From positions 8,432,001 through 8,496,000 of the forward strand of contig CM082591.2 in NCBI GenBank assembly GCA_040954595.2: a DNA stretch of 64,000 bases. Reading direction: 5' to 3'. Positions within the stretch are counted from its first letter, which is position 1. Each line of letters begins with the position of its first letter. The stretch is from Balanoglossus misakiensis. Lineage: Eukaryota; Hemichordata. Shown here piece after piece: positions 34,721-45,204 of this stretch. Made by a program: the position numbers and the translations under genes. Below the pieces are notes generated by a model. That model was given only the letters and a program-made list of their open reading frames with translations. It ran no database searches and was not told the origin of the DNA.

Positions 34721-35400
34721 TAATAATAATAATAATAACATTTATTGCCGTGTGCATACAGAGCATTGGAAATTGCCTTTCCACATGCGCTCGTAAAAAA
34801 GAAGAACAGGACATACAAGTTAAAATTATACATACTAAAAATGTTAATAAAACCATGATAAAAGAATGAAAGGAACAACAACATAAAAAAATGATGTAAC
34901 ATATGATAGAAAATAGAACATCATACTAAAAAGGTACAATTTTGGGCAAAACTTGAAACAATGGCACTCAAAAATTAAGCTTGGTTTAAAATACGTACTG
35001 CCGATGGATAAAAACTATTGTTAAAACAGCCGTTCTCGTTTTCATACTGCGATAACGCCTTCCAGAGGGTAGCAGCGTAAAAAGATTGTAAGCAGGATGG
35101 CTCGAGTCATTAATTATAGCCTTAGCTTTGCGAAACGATCTTGAATAATAGATTGATTGTAGAGATGGCAATTTTACCCCAATGATTGTTTGTGCTACCC
35201 GTATAACCCGTTCAAGAGCATTCAATTCGTCCTTAGTGATGTTATTAAACCAGATAAGGATGCCATATGTTAAAATACTTTCTATTACAGTACGATAGAA
35301 ATTTACCAGAATAGAACTATTCATACCAAATTTCTTTAAACGTCTGAGAAAGTAGAGACGCTGCTGTGCTTTCTTTACCAGATGATCTATATTATGGTAA
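34721..35400 (-). pseudogene. 3' fragment of a second LINE with a palindromic 5' end
   Basis: The minus strand encodes the end of a LINE polyprotein: SSILVNFYRTVIESILTYGI, WFNNITKDELNALERVIRVA, LLPSGRRYRSMKTRTAV. A 3' UTR and an AAT-repeat tail at 34721-34740 follow. At its 5' edge, 35341-35385 is repeated in inverse orientation at 35393-35440 around a spacer of about 15 bases. This fits an insertion in which the 5' part was reversed (twin priming) or a later foldback. Confidence 0.8.
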
Positions 35401-35923
35401 AGAAAGCACAGCAGCGTCTCTACTTTCTCAGACGTTTAAAGTTGCTACATTACAATAGGTTGTTTGTGCTGTGTTGCTCATGGTGCTGTAACTTATTTTT
35501 AGGTCCCATTGGTATGTACCATGGGACCTTATGGGATCGGTTGCGTTTGTATGTATGTATGTATGGATGGATATATGTCTGTATGTCGTCCACATCAAAA
35601 ACTTGAAAACCACTGCGCGTATGACCTCGATATTTGGTGTGTAGATGCAGGCAGGGCTGTAGATGCCATTGCCAAAAATATGCAAATTAGCTGGGAAAAT
35701 GTAAAATTGGTCAAAACTTAAAAACTCGACAACCACTGGTCATATTGATTTGAAAATTGGTATGCATGCATCTTATGTCAACCTCATACAGACGATACAG
35801 TCCTGTATGTTTTTAGCTAATATTATCGATTTCCTATTTTTCATGCATTTTTTTGTATTTTTCCATGTTATTGGTAAAAAGTCTTCATTTCTGAAAGTGA
35901 TGGGCTTACTTCTTTGAAATTTA

Positions 35924-36582
35924 CCATAGTTGCCCGGGTAAGAGCCCCTGTTCGGGCAAACGCCCCCCTATTGTTTTAGGGCCCATTTACAGTTCGAGCC
36001 TATATCCGGTCTAACGCCCCCCCCCCCTCTCTCGGCCGAATATCCATTAAATTCTTGGAATTTTAATAAAGTGCAATGCAAAAAGGCGGATTTTCATCCC
36101 TAAAGTCACTTTCGCGCTGATTATCGTACCCACGGCGGCCGACTGGCCACGCTGAGTCATAGATAGCCGCTCTAGAAAACATGGTATCAGACAGGTCCCG
36201 CGGGACCGTGCCTCGAATGGACGCGCTGCCGCTTATGAGGTCACCGGGGAGCTTTCCAAAGCGGCCGCGTGGACCGGCTTCAGTCCGTCCTCGACGCGAA
36301 ACACCCGAAATTAGAAGATCCCGACTTGGACTCGGAGAATGAACCACTCAAAAATTCCGGTAGAGAAAGGCATGATATCCATGTTCAGAAAACTACACAT
36401 AAAGATAGATGAATTTATGTGCGTGCGTCGACGTTTAAGTAAACAGTAACGTGAAAGGTGGACATGTGTGGGCGGGGCCTCATTTGCATAAAAGTCGAGG
36501 GGGTCTCCGGGCAAACGCTCCCCCCTGTTTTTTTCGTTAATTTAGGGGCGCAGCACCCGGGCTCTTACCCGGGCAACTACGG
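35924..36582. mobile_element. MITE with TA target and long TIR
   Basis: CCATAGTTGCCCGGGTAAGA at the left matches the inverse of TCTTACCCGGGCAACTACGG at the right, with TA on both outer sides. GGGCAAACGC is inverted further in. Length about 660, inside complex repeat copy A. The 94-residue ORF within has no known motif. Confidence 0.78.
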
Positions 36583-37235
36583 TAGTATGAAGCTTCCTAA
36601 TGGTTGTCTGAGTAACCATAGTTTTGTTCAAACTGTTGCAAATTTGCATATTTATAATTTTGAGCAATATTTGCCATTTTTGGTCAATTTTTTTTTAATA
36701 CCACATGCCAGATTGCTTTGCAATTTGGTAGGCATGTCTGTAGGGGTAACCTAAGTAATATGTTGTAAAAAATGTGATATTTGCATAAATGTGTCATCAT
36801 TGAAACTTTTGCAATGTTTGTCAAAAATCGTTTTCTCTGAAACCGCTTGTCATATTGCATTGAACTTTGGCAGCATGTTCCTTGTAGTGATTGAAGTCAG
36901 ATATTGTACAATTTTGGTGATATTTGCATATTTGTGTTTTTGCCACTTTTGAACAAATATTTTCTGTGAAACTGCTTGTTGGATTGCTTTAAAATTTGTT
37001 TTTTCTCTTTGATTGCTTTGAAATTTAGGATATAATTTCATAACACATACAGTTGTTTTGTAAGTTTCTTTGTTTATGGTTAGCAAATCCTCTCCTAAAC
37101 CAATTGTCCAGTTGTTTTTAAAGTTACTATTCACAAAGAGTTGTCACCCCGAACTAAGACATGTTTACATACCTTTAATAGGCCAGCTGTTACAGAGACC
37201 ACCAGCTATTAAATTTTTAATTACCAGTGGCAGGT

Positions 37236-37384
<149 letters not shown>

Positions 37385-37519
37385 TTCCAGGGCTGACTGA
37401 AAGAAGTTGCTTCTCATATGTGTTTGAAAAGACAATTTTTGGTCATTTTTTTTCTAACACCACATAACACATGACAGTTTATTGGGCATGTTCCTTGTTA
37501 ATTTTTTTACATTCCATAT

Positions 37520-37586
37520 ACAGTAGAATGTCGATTATCCGAACACCTAGGGGGACATGTTTTTGTTCGGATATGCAAACAGTTCA
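37520..37586. mobile_element. Tiny pogo/Tigger-like remnant
   Basis: CAGTAGAATGTCGATTATCC resembles the terminal repeat of pogo/Tigger elements, and a partial inverse (GTTCGGATATGC) follows. The stretch is absent from copy B near 47372, so it is an insertion of about 65-70 bases next to TA. Confidence 0.55.
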
Positions 37587-37689
37587 GTGTATCTATATTG
37601 TAAGATCATATCTGTGTACAATGTTACCTGTAATTTTGATTCTGGTGTGTCACTGTTTTCGCATAATCCTCAAATGGGACCATAGTGTC

Positions 37690-38213
37690 CTTGACGCTAT
37701 TTTTACTGTATTCCGGTTGAATATCTTGTGGAGGGTGTGGCTTGATGGAAATTCTTCGTTAATTATTTTGAGGAACTCTCTCCCGATATGTGTGGCGACG
37801 TTTTTACTGCACGGTGGGGTGTACCATATTATGTTCCTGCTGCGGGTTCTCTTGTGGGCTTGTGGTTGTACTGTTGGCGGCGAGAATTGTAGATATTGTT
37901 AGTATCCACTTTTGTAGATGGCTTGGTGGTATAGCAGTGCGGCCGTGTTGAAGCATTCGTCGTCGTACGAAATTTCTGAAAGGCGCTTGTTGATGGATTC
38001 TGGTATGTTTTTGAGGATTCCTGGTGGGTGGTTTGATTTGCTGTGGACGTATTGCGGTATGTTCTTGGGTTTCGTGTAGGACTGGTATTTTCCTTTGGTA
38101 AGGTTCATGGTGGTGTCGAGAAAGTTCACAATTTTCTTGTTGGCTTCGATTGTGATTTTCAGTACATGTTGATTAAAGATGGCGCAGAGGTCTTTCTTCT
38201 TGCGTTCCACTTG
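37690..38213 (-). pseudogene. Penelope-like element fragment
   Basis: The minus strand holds the late reverse-transcriptase region typical of Penelope-like elements: [39 protein letters not shown], then in another frame FPSSHTLHKIFNRNTVKI. A stop at 37899 and at least two frameshifts break it. The GIY-YIG endonuclease part is missing. Its end borders the type 2 repeat. Confidence 0.8.
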
Positions 38214-38449
38214 TCATGTTGACGCCTTGATGATTCACCCTGCCCAGTATAAATTCCCTGTTGCCCACATTTTCCGTCATTCAAGCATCAGTATCTGACG
38301 AGTGTAGGCCCCGCTCACACGAAACTGATCAGTAATACATCGCCTATGTCAAAACAGCCCTAGTTCCCTTGTACACTCTACACTAAATTAGCGCTGGATT
38401 TACACCATCGGGCACTCTGCCAGCAGTACTTGCAATGAACTCCCAAATC

Positions 38450-38450
<1 letters not shown>
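38214..38450. other. Short unannotated stretch
   Basis: Nothing recognised. Confidence 0.3.

Positions 38451-38452
<2 letters not shown>

Positions 38453-38522
<70 letters not shown>
38453..38522. repeat. (TA)n microsatellite, target of the Tc1 insertion
   Basis: About 35 TA units directly abut the left end of the transposon, which inserts at TA. Confidence 0.95.
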
Positions 38523-38526
<4 letters not shown>

Positions 38527-38968
38527 CCCGCCAATAAGTATTTACGCACCTTGAAATTGTACGTTTGACATGAAAAATTACTCACAAAATCGATCGACTG
38601 TAACTTATTTCCGAAAATAAATAACCTACGGAAGGTTTAACCCATTTTAGTCAACACAGATGTGTTGCCGCGCCGAATATGACTGCATACGCGGCGAGTT
38701 TTCCGGCCAGTGAAAATTCCTATGGTTATTGCAATGGCGGTATACTCATTAACATCTCATTTGCATCTCATTAACTTTTCGCGCCATTGTTTCCGTGGCT
38801 AATTTCCCTCTATTCATATTTAAATATCCACCAATCAGAGCTTTTAAATATAATTCCGATTAAATTTTGGGGCGGGAAAATCTGTCAGACTTGCTTATGA
38901 ATATTCTGATCGAGGTCGTCGCAGGTTGCTGCATAATTTTTGTTTGTAAACATTGGATCAATGAAATC

Positions 38969-40018
38969 ATGCCCAAAGTTCGCGAACTTCCTGAATTTGT
39001 GAAAGGTCAAATTGAGGCATTGCATAGGCAAGGTTTGAGAAACCGAGAAATCGCAAGGCGGCTTGGAATCACCGAAGGCAGCGTCAGGTACAATATTCGG
39101 AAACTTGCTCAAAATGGTCGCACGGACAATTTACCTCGATGTGGACGGCCAAGGCGAACAACGGAACGGGAAGACCGAATGTTGATACGATCAAGTCTGA
39201 CGGACAGATTCAAGACGGCCCGTGACCTCCGCGCTAAATTTCATGAAGATACCGGGAAACTTTTGAGTATGAGCACAATCAAATCTCGATTGTATAGAGG
39301 AGCCAGACTCCGTGGATGTGTGGCCAAGAAAAAGCCGAAATTACAACCCCGGCATATCGCAGCGCGACTACGTTTCGCCCGTCGTTACGTGAACTGGACA
39401 CCTGTTCAGTGGTCCCGGGTGGTTTGGTCGGACGAGTCAAAGTTCACCGTGTTTAGGAGCCGAGGGAGAGTTTTCGTTAGACGGCGACCCGGCGAGGAGT
39501 ACGAAATTGACTGTATAAGTCCCACAGTAAAGTTTGGTGGTGGCAGTGTTATGGTTTGGGGGTGTTTCTCGGCTGCAGGTGTGGGTTCGCTCGTTCGAGT
39601 CGAGAACACCATGAATCGCTGGAAGTACTTAGACGTACTACAAAACGAAATGCTACCATCGGCTTTGAGACTCGTCGGGCCCGATTTTGTGTTCCAGCAG
39701 GATAATGCCCCCGTACATACTGCCTTGGATGTGAAATCTTTTTTACAAAATCCCCAAGATTACGGCTATCCGTTCGACAATTTTACTACGTTGGAGTGGC
39801 CAGCCCAGTCTCCAGATTTGAGCCCCATCGAAAACCTGTGGGAGTTAATCGACTTGGACGTTCATTCCCGTCCAATTCACAGCATCGACGACCTTTTTAA
39901 CCGCATAGTAACATCTTGGGAACAATTCCAGCAAAATATGTGTCGGAAACTCGTCGATACTATGCCGAAGCGCCTGCGAGAGGTCATCAGGAGAAGGGGT
40001 GGACATACCCATTATTGA
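38969..40018 (+). CDS. Tc1-like transposase with 42-residue D-E spacing
   Basis: 349 residues from the ATG at 38969, the usual length; an upstream ATG at 38867 is open but adds a non-homologous stretch. Order: helix-turn-helix (about 9-46, REIARRLGITEGSVRYNIRKL), GRPRR hook (59-63), second DNA-binding part (75-115), Gly-rich GGGSVMVWGCFS (190-201). The catalytic triad reads D155 (VVWSDESKF), D245 (FQQDNAPVH) and E288 (SPIENLWE). There are 42 residues between D245 and E288, against 34 in classical Tc1, the extra being around NPQDYGYPFDNF (261-272). No stop or frameshift, so it may be active or recently active. It cuts and pastes DNA at TA sites. Confidence 0.93.
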   Translation: MPKVRELPEFVKGQIEALHRQGLRNREIARRLGITEGSVRYNIRKLAQNGRTDNLPRCGRPRRTTEREDRMLIRSSLTDRFKTARDLRAKFHEDTGKLLSMSTIKSRLYRGARLRGCVAKKKPKLQPRHIAARLRFARRYVNWTPVQWSRVVWSDESKFTVFRSRGRVFVRRRPGEEYEIDCISPTVKFGGGSVMVWGCFSAAGVGSLVRVENTMNRWKYLDVLQNEMLPSALRLVGPDFVFQQDNAPVHTALDVKSFLQNPQDYGYPFDNFTTLEWPAQSPDLSPIENLWELIDLDVHSRPIHSIDDLFNRIVTSWEQFQQNMCRKLVDTMPKRLREVIRRRGGHTHY

Positions 40019-40020
40019 CA

Positions 40021-40120
40021 GTTGTTACGTTCGATTTCACCTCATGAATATTCATGACGTTCTTTGCATTGTTGTTACGTTCGATTTCACCTCATGAATA
40101 TTCATGACGTTCTTTGCATT
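40021..40120. repeat. Two exact 50-base direct repeats behind the transposase
   Basis: 40021-40070 equals 40071-40120. Each contains the palindrome CATGAATATTCATG. Confidence 0.95.
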
Positions 40121-40360
40121 GTTGTTCCCATAGAGAATGGAACGTTTCGCCGACTCCGTCGCACATCTCTTTTTTACGTCGATATTTCTCGCTCAAATTT
40201 ATTCGCACATGAAAGATTTTTGCTGTACAACTGTTATTTCTCGTGAATTTATTAAATATTTTTGAATTTTCGCTAAAAACTGCCTGCAAGGTGTGTTATT
40301 TCATGTTTCTGAAACGTTTTGACTGCAGAACGTGGGTGCGTAAATACTTATATATCTGTA

Positions 40361-41999
40361 ATGGAAATGGAGAAAGTACCCTATATTTTCTGTAAAATAG
40401 ACATTTAATTGGCAGGCCATCCTGCATCAATTATTATGTCTGTACATGCACTGAAGCGCCCTCACAGGGTGCGTTGCATGGTCTTCAAGCATGTTAAAAA
40501 TCAGAGTACTTTCTGCAATTTCAAGACAGATATATATATATGAAAATATCAATATTTTAAATGTCGAATTAGTCTGCTACCTTATGTTATTATTGATTCC
40601 AATTCAAACTTTCCTTCCCTTGTACAGCTGTGATGAGTACTGTTCAAGAGCGAAAAAGAAAATACAGGCATAATGGAAATGATCAGAAATTTATGGTCAG
40701 GTGATTCAAAATTGGTAAGTTTGCATTTAATAATTATTACATCTCACGCTGTATTCCGTACTGTTGATTGGATGAGACCTACCACGTGATATAGAAAACA
40801 CGTGATATTACATGACAGAGTCTATAGCCCGTAGATAGGGGATGCGGCGCGCAGTGAGGGCATAGGCATATGGCCCGCAAGGGACAGTTTTAAGTTTCTG
40901 TGTATCTTTTCTGGACATAAAAAATTGTCGTCTGGATGCGTTCACAATCTCGCGCATGTATGGCTTCAGAGAACGACGCAGATGGATAGTAAACACATCT
41001 GAGTTGCAACAAACAGTGCAATATAAGTTCTCCAAATTATCTGAGTTCGAAGTAGCCCTACAACTACAGTTCTCCGGAGATCGAGACCTTCACTGCACTG
41101 ATATTGCCCTCGCTAACACGTGTTATTCCTCAAATCCAAATTACGCCTGAAAGGCCTGGCTAAGTTCAATATCTCTGTGCATGTTTATTTTTCTGTGGTA
41201 CCCCGACCCCCCCCCTGGCCCCGACCTGTCTTTTCGTTTGCAAATCCACAATACAAGCTATCGAATTTGGCGTCGACGGTGGCGAGTCGAGCCCACAAAC
41301 GCGTTGTCAATCAAACGTTTGTGTAAACCGCTAATCGGCGCTAATCGGGCGCATGTTTACGTAATCTCCAACCATGTTGATTCTGTATTAGCAGTAAACA
41401 CTGCTCATTGCCCTGCCATCTCCTTATCTGAATTATGTTAACTGGAATGCGTCTTCACGAGCTCGTAGATGAGTAATTGACTACTCACTTTTCGAGGTCG
41501 TTATTTATGAACAATATGTTCATAATAATTCTGTATAAACAATTGTATATGCTCCCATTTTATATACATAAAAGTCAAGTCGACGTTATTACATGACTTT
41601 TATTTATTTGTATATAAAGTTTATATCTCATTTATTCGTATATAATTTAATCTGTTAATGATTGTTTAAAAAGAAATCGTTGATACTAATTAGTTATATA
41701 CTATTCCTGATGTAGATATAAATTTGTTAAATCAAGACTTTTGAGAATATAATCATGTAAAATAATAAATGTACAAACGGCGCCCCATATTCAAACATTA
41801 GTAAAAGATGCAATGTGTGCTTATGGGTATGTAGGCCACATAAGGCCACACTGAACAAACGAAAACTAACTATTGCCGTGCAGACACTCGAGGAAATTCC
41901 TGCTGACTAGCTGTTTTTATTAAGAATGCGCATTGAGTTAAATATAGTGCGCTATTGGGGCCCGTTCTAGTCAAAATTGTGGTTTATTAATAAAACGTG
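40361..41999. other. Unannotated stretch
   Basis: No convincing gene. An inverted pair, ACATAAAAGTCAAGT and ACATGACTTTTATT, lies at 41566-41612. Confidence 0.3.
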
Positions 42000-42272
42000 T
42001 TAGAATTATTTTTTTACAGCCTTGAATTAATTTTACCAACATATAGAATTAATTTAATATTTCATCGAATTAATTTTTATGTGCTTTAATTAATTTTTTG
42101 TAGTCATGCAGAATTAATTTTATGTGTTCTAAATAATTATTTTAACTTAATTTTGCCAACATCTCGAATTAATTTTACGTGTATAGACGAAATAATTTTA
42201 ATTGTAGTGTCGAGTTAATTACAGGTGTAGTGTCAATTAATTTCATATGTTGTGTCGAATTAATTTTATGTT
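42000..42272. repeat. Degenerate ~30-base tandem array around GAATTAATTTT
   Basis: GAATTAATTTT or a one-base variant recurs about ten times, each followed by variants of ATGTGT or ACCAACAT. Very AT-rich. Confidence 0.8.
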
Positions 42273-42273
42273 G

Positions 42274-42948
42274 TCAAATAATATTTCCCCCACAATCCTT
42301 TACGCGTAAATCAAGATGACGGCGGCTGAGCATGTCTTTCTCGCCGCAAAAGGTTTGCAAAGGGGCCGTTGTACAAGTTGTTAGACGTTTTGGGGCGGTT
42401 TGCTGTCCAATATAAATGCAGTGTGCTCGATAACGGCGATCGGTGCACGAGTTTGGGTATTTATGAAGACCACTATCGAGAACATCATCATGTGCCCTGA
42501 TAAGAAATTGCAAATCATTAATTTCTGTATTTGGTGGGGTTGATGACGGGGACTTCGGTGTGAATCCCTGAGCATGGGGATTCAGAGAATTTTGTTGTTG
42601 GCTAACATGTGTGCAGTCATGAGCGTCACTTTCTCTGGCATCATGTGAAGGGGAGGGAAAAGGCAGGGGACATGTGCAGTCATTGGCATTACAAAAAGTA
42701 CATTGGTTAACTGCCATTTCAGTAGCAGTAATTTCTGTTGTTACAGGGTGTCCATCACTAGATAAATAGCCATCATCTGACTCATAACAGTTATTGGGTA
42801 ACTGAGAATCACATTCGCAGGTACTATCGTTTGAACAACGAGGATTAATCCTATCATTGTCAGGAGTAAAATTCCCACCTCTGGAGAAATTGTCGTCAAG
42901 CTTGTGGCAATGTGAGACACTTGTGTTACAATGAGTGTGGTAAAGCAT
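42274..42948 (-). CDS. Unrecognised Cys/His-rich ORF
   Basis: 224 codons open from ATG to TGA. The product is hydrophilic and rich in Cys, His, Ser, Asp and Pro in its first half (HCNTSVSHCHK, CECDSQ, CTFCNANDCTCP), which hints at metal binding. The second half has a GLHKYPNSCTDRRYRAHC stretch. Its stop lies right at the border of the GAATTAATTTT array. It could be the exon of a host gene or part of an unknown transposon. ORF length alone in AT-rich DNA is mildly in favour of coding. Confidence 0.4.
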   Translation of the reverse strand: MLYHTHCNTSVSHCHKLDDNFSRGGNFTPDNDRINPRCSNDSTCECDSQLPNNCYESDDGYLSSDGHPVTTEITATEMAVNQCTFCNANDCTCPLPFPSPSHDARESDAHDCTHVSQQQNSLNPHAQGFTPKSPSSTPPNTEINDLQFLIRAHDDVLDSGLHKYPNSCTDRRYRAHCIYIGQQTAPKRLTTCTTAPLQTFCGEKDMLSRRHLDLRVKDCGGNII

Positions 42949-43471
42949 TACGCAATTACAATCAGTTACAATACTTATTACTTATTATATTATAGCTTTA
43001 TCAATACCAGTGAATTTTGTGACGTCATAGCTGTACATTATTACTGATAATATATCGTGTTATTATGTGTACGCGCGGCGCGCCCAAGAACCAGTGGACG
43101 TGTACAATTTCTGACTGAATAACGGAGGTTTTCAAACAATGCGAACATTTTAAGGGCTAAAAAAGAAATGAAAACGTACACAGAATAAATACGGCGATAT
43201 TTATTAATTTCCAAACCTGACCTCGACTGGCGATTTGTTTATTTTTTTCTTCCTACTGCGGCAGTACATGTCATCTGCTCTTGAATCACGCACAGTTTTC
43301 AACATGGCTCGCTCCCGCACATAAATCAATGATGCTAGATTTGACATTTGTTCACCATACATACCGTGTACCATGTACCAAGCAGTCATGTCAACGAAGC
43401 TATACATAAAAAGTTATGCCGCAATTGTCACTGCCATGTTGTCTATGCGGTACGGAGGGTCGATCGAGGGC
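42949..43471. other. Unannotated stretch
   Basis: No feature recognised. Confidence 0.3.
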
Positions 43472-43511
43472 GAGTTTTTTAGGTCCCATGGTAAAAAGCA
43501 ATGGGACCTTA
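43472..43511. repeat. Hairpin head of type 2 repeat, copy B
   Basis: TTTTTTAGGTCCCAT and ATGGGACCT form the hairpin. The repeat is then split by the Harbinger-like element and resumes at 44659. Confidence 0.75.
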
Positions 43512-44658
43512 GGGACCGTTCAGTTTTTACGGCAGGGGGGGGCCGGCAAGTTTGTGTCATCGGTTTTCAAAATCAGGCCGACCCCCCCCCCCCTTCACCC
43601 AGGCCCAAAAAATGATGACCCCCCCTTTGACAGACCCAAAAATATGATGACCCCCCCCCCCACGCCGAAAACATTCGCCGTCCTGATGCTGTGTATATTG
43701 TATGCAATAAAGGGAATGAGGCTCCTCACACCTCAATTATACAGTATTATTGAAGTATATAGTATATTGTTGCAACAATAAAAATCTATGAACAAATTAA
43801 AATGAGAAGTCACTACAATAGTTGCTAGAATTGGTAAAACAAGAAAAGTGGCGGGGGTGGGCGTGGGAGGGGGTGTCCCCCTCGCACATAAGAAAATTTT
43901 GTAAAATTAGGTGCTCAAAGTTGCATTTTAATGAACTCAAAAACAAATTAACTCAATGTTAGGGAGGACAAATTTTAATTTTGCCACTCCATTCAAAGTA
44001 AGCATCGGGGTGGGGCGGCAAGAAGTCTGCCCTGGTACACTAGACAAACCAGCGAATAAATGCAATGTCCGAAGAATGGAGGGGGTGGGTGTGGGAGGGG
44101 GTGTCCCCCTCCCACATTAGAAAATTTTGTAAAGTATGTAGCGCAAAGTTGCATTTTAATGAACTCAAAAGCAAATTATCTCAATGTTTGGGAGGACCAA
44201 TTTTACTTTTGCCACTCCACTCAAAGTTAGAAGATATGTCATCATCTTCGTCATGACATCATTTTTAAAACTTCTCTGAGTATATATAAGATCCAGCGCG
44301 AAACTATCCGTTATGCGTAATGGTTTTAACGATTATTCTCCATATGTATTTATGTTGTTAAATATTATCTTTGGTGTGGGTGGGGTGGCAAGTACTCTGC
44401 CCTGGTACACTAGACAAACCAGCAAAAAATGAAATGTGGCGGAGATTGAAGGGGGTGGGTGTGGGAGGGGGGCACCCCCTCCCACACTAGAAAATTTTGT
44501 AAAATAAAGGGCGCGAACTGCAATTTTGTGGACTCAAATGCAAAAGTTCGATGGCAAAAGTATGTGACCCCCCCCTAAACATTTAAAAAAAACAGATGAC
44601 CTCCCCCCTTTTGGATTTTGCCGCCCCCCCCCCCCGGCCGTAAAAACTGAACGGTCCC
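43512..44658. mobile_element. Harbinger-like nonautonomous element, copy B
   Basis: GGGACCGTTCAGTTTTTACG starts it and the exact inverse ends it, with TTA on both sides (43509-43511, 44659-44661). It is the reverse orientation of copy A at 8699. The unfilled site can be read at 35525-35536 (GGGACCTTATGGGATC), which confirms both borders. No transposase. Confidence 0.88.
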
Positions 44659-45204
44659 TTATGGGATCGGTTGCGTCTGTATGTATGTATGTATGTATGT
44701 ATGGATGGATGGATGGATGGATGTATGGATGTATGGATGGATGGATGTATGTCTGTATGTCCGTCCACATCAAAAACTTGAAAACCGCTGCACGTATAAC
44801 CTCGATATTTGGTGTGCAGATGCAGGCTGGGCTGTAGATGGGAGTTTGTTCAAATGAAGTTGTCATTGCCAAAAATATGCAAATAAGCTGGAAAAATGTG
44901 AATTTGGTCAAAAATCAGTAACTCAAGAACTACTGGTCAGATTGCTTTGCAAAGTGGTGTGTATTTACTTTATTGAGTTGTTTTAATTAGGCAGGAACTC
45001 TCTAGTGTGTTTCATATAAACACAGCAAATTCCTGAATGATTACATAGCTGGCTAAGTTTTATAGAGGCCAGCTGTTCTATTTAGTGTATGTACAGTACA
45101 TATGCCATTGGCAGCATTCTGATATCAGAAATATTCAATATTTAGCGAGTTTTGTGTAAGTTCATGGTTAGCAAATCTTCTCCTAAACCAATTGTCCAGT
45201 TGTT
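44659..45204. repeat. Type 2 complex repeat, copy B, middle part
   Basis: Matches 35528-35760 and 36840-37112. Includes a TATG/GATG tetranucleotide tract at 44681-44760. Confidence 0.75.

Larger units (their letters stand above)
38523..40358 (+). mobile_element. Tc1/mariner-superfamily transposon, apparently complete
   Basis: Left end CAGACCCGCCAATAAGTATT followed by TACGCACC; right end is the inverse GGTGCGTAAATACTTATATATCTG. TA lies on both sides (38521-38522, 40359-40360). The shared core AAGTATTTACGCACC is perfect; the outermost bases differ. Length 1836 with one intact transposase gene. Confidence 0.9.

Noticed and set aside
38885-39612. Minus-strand ORFs opposite the transposase
   Set aside because: Shadows of the transposase frame.
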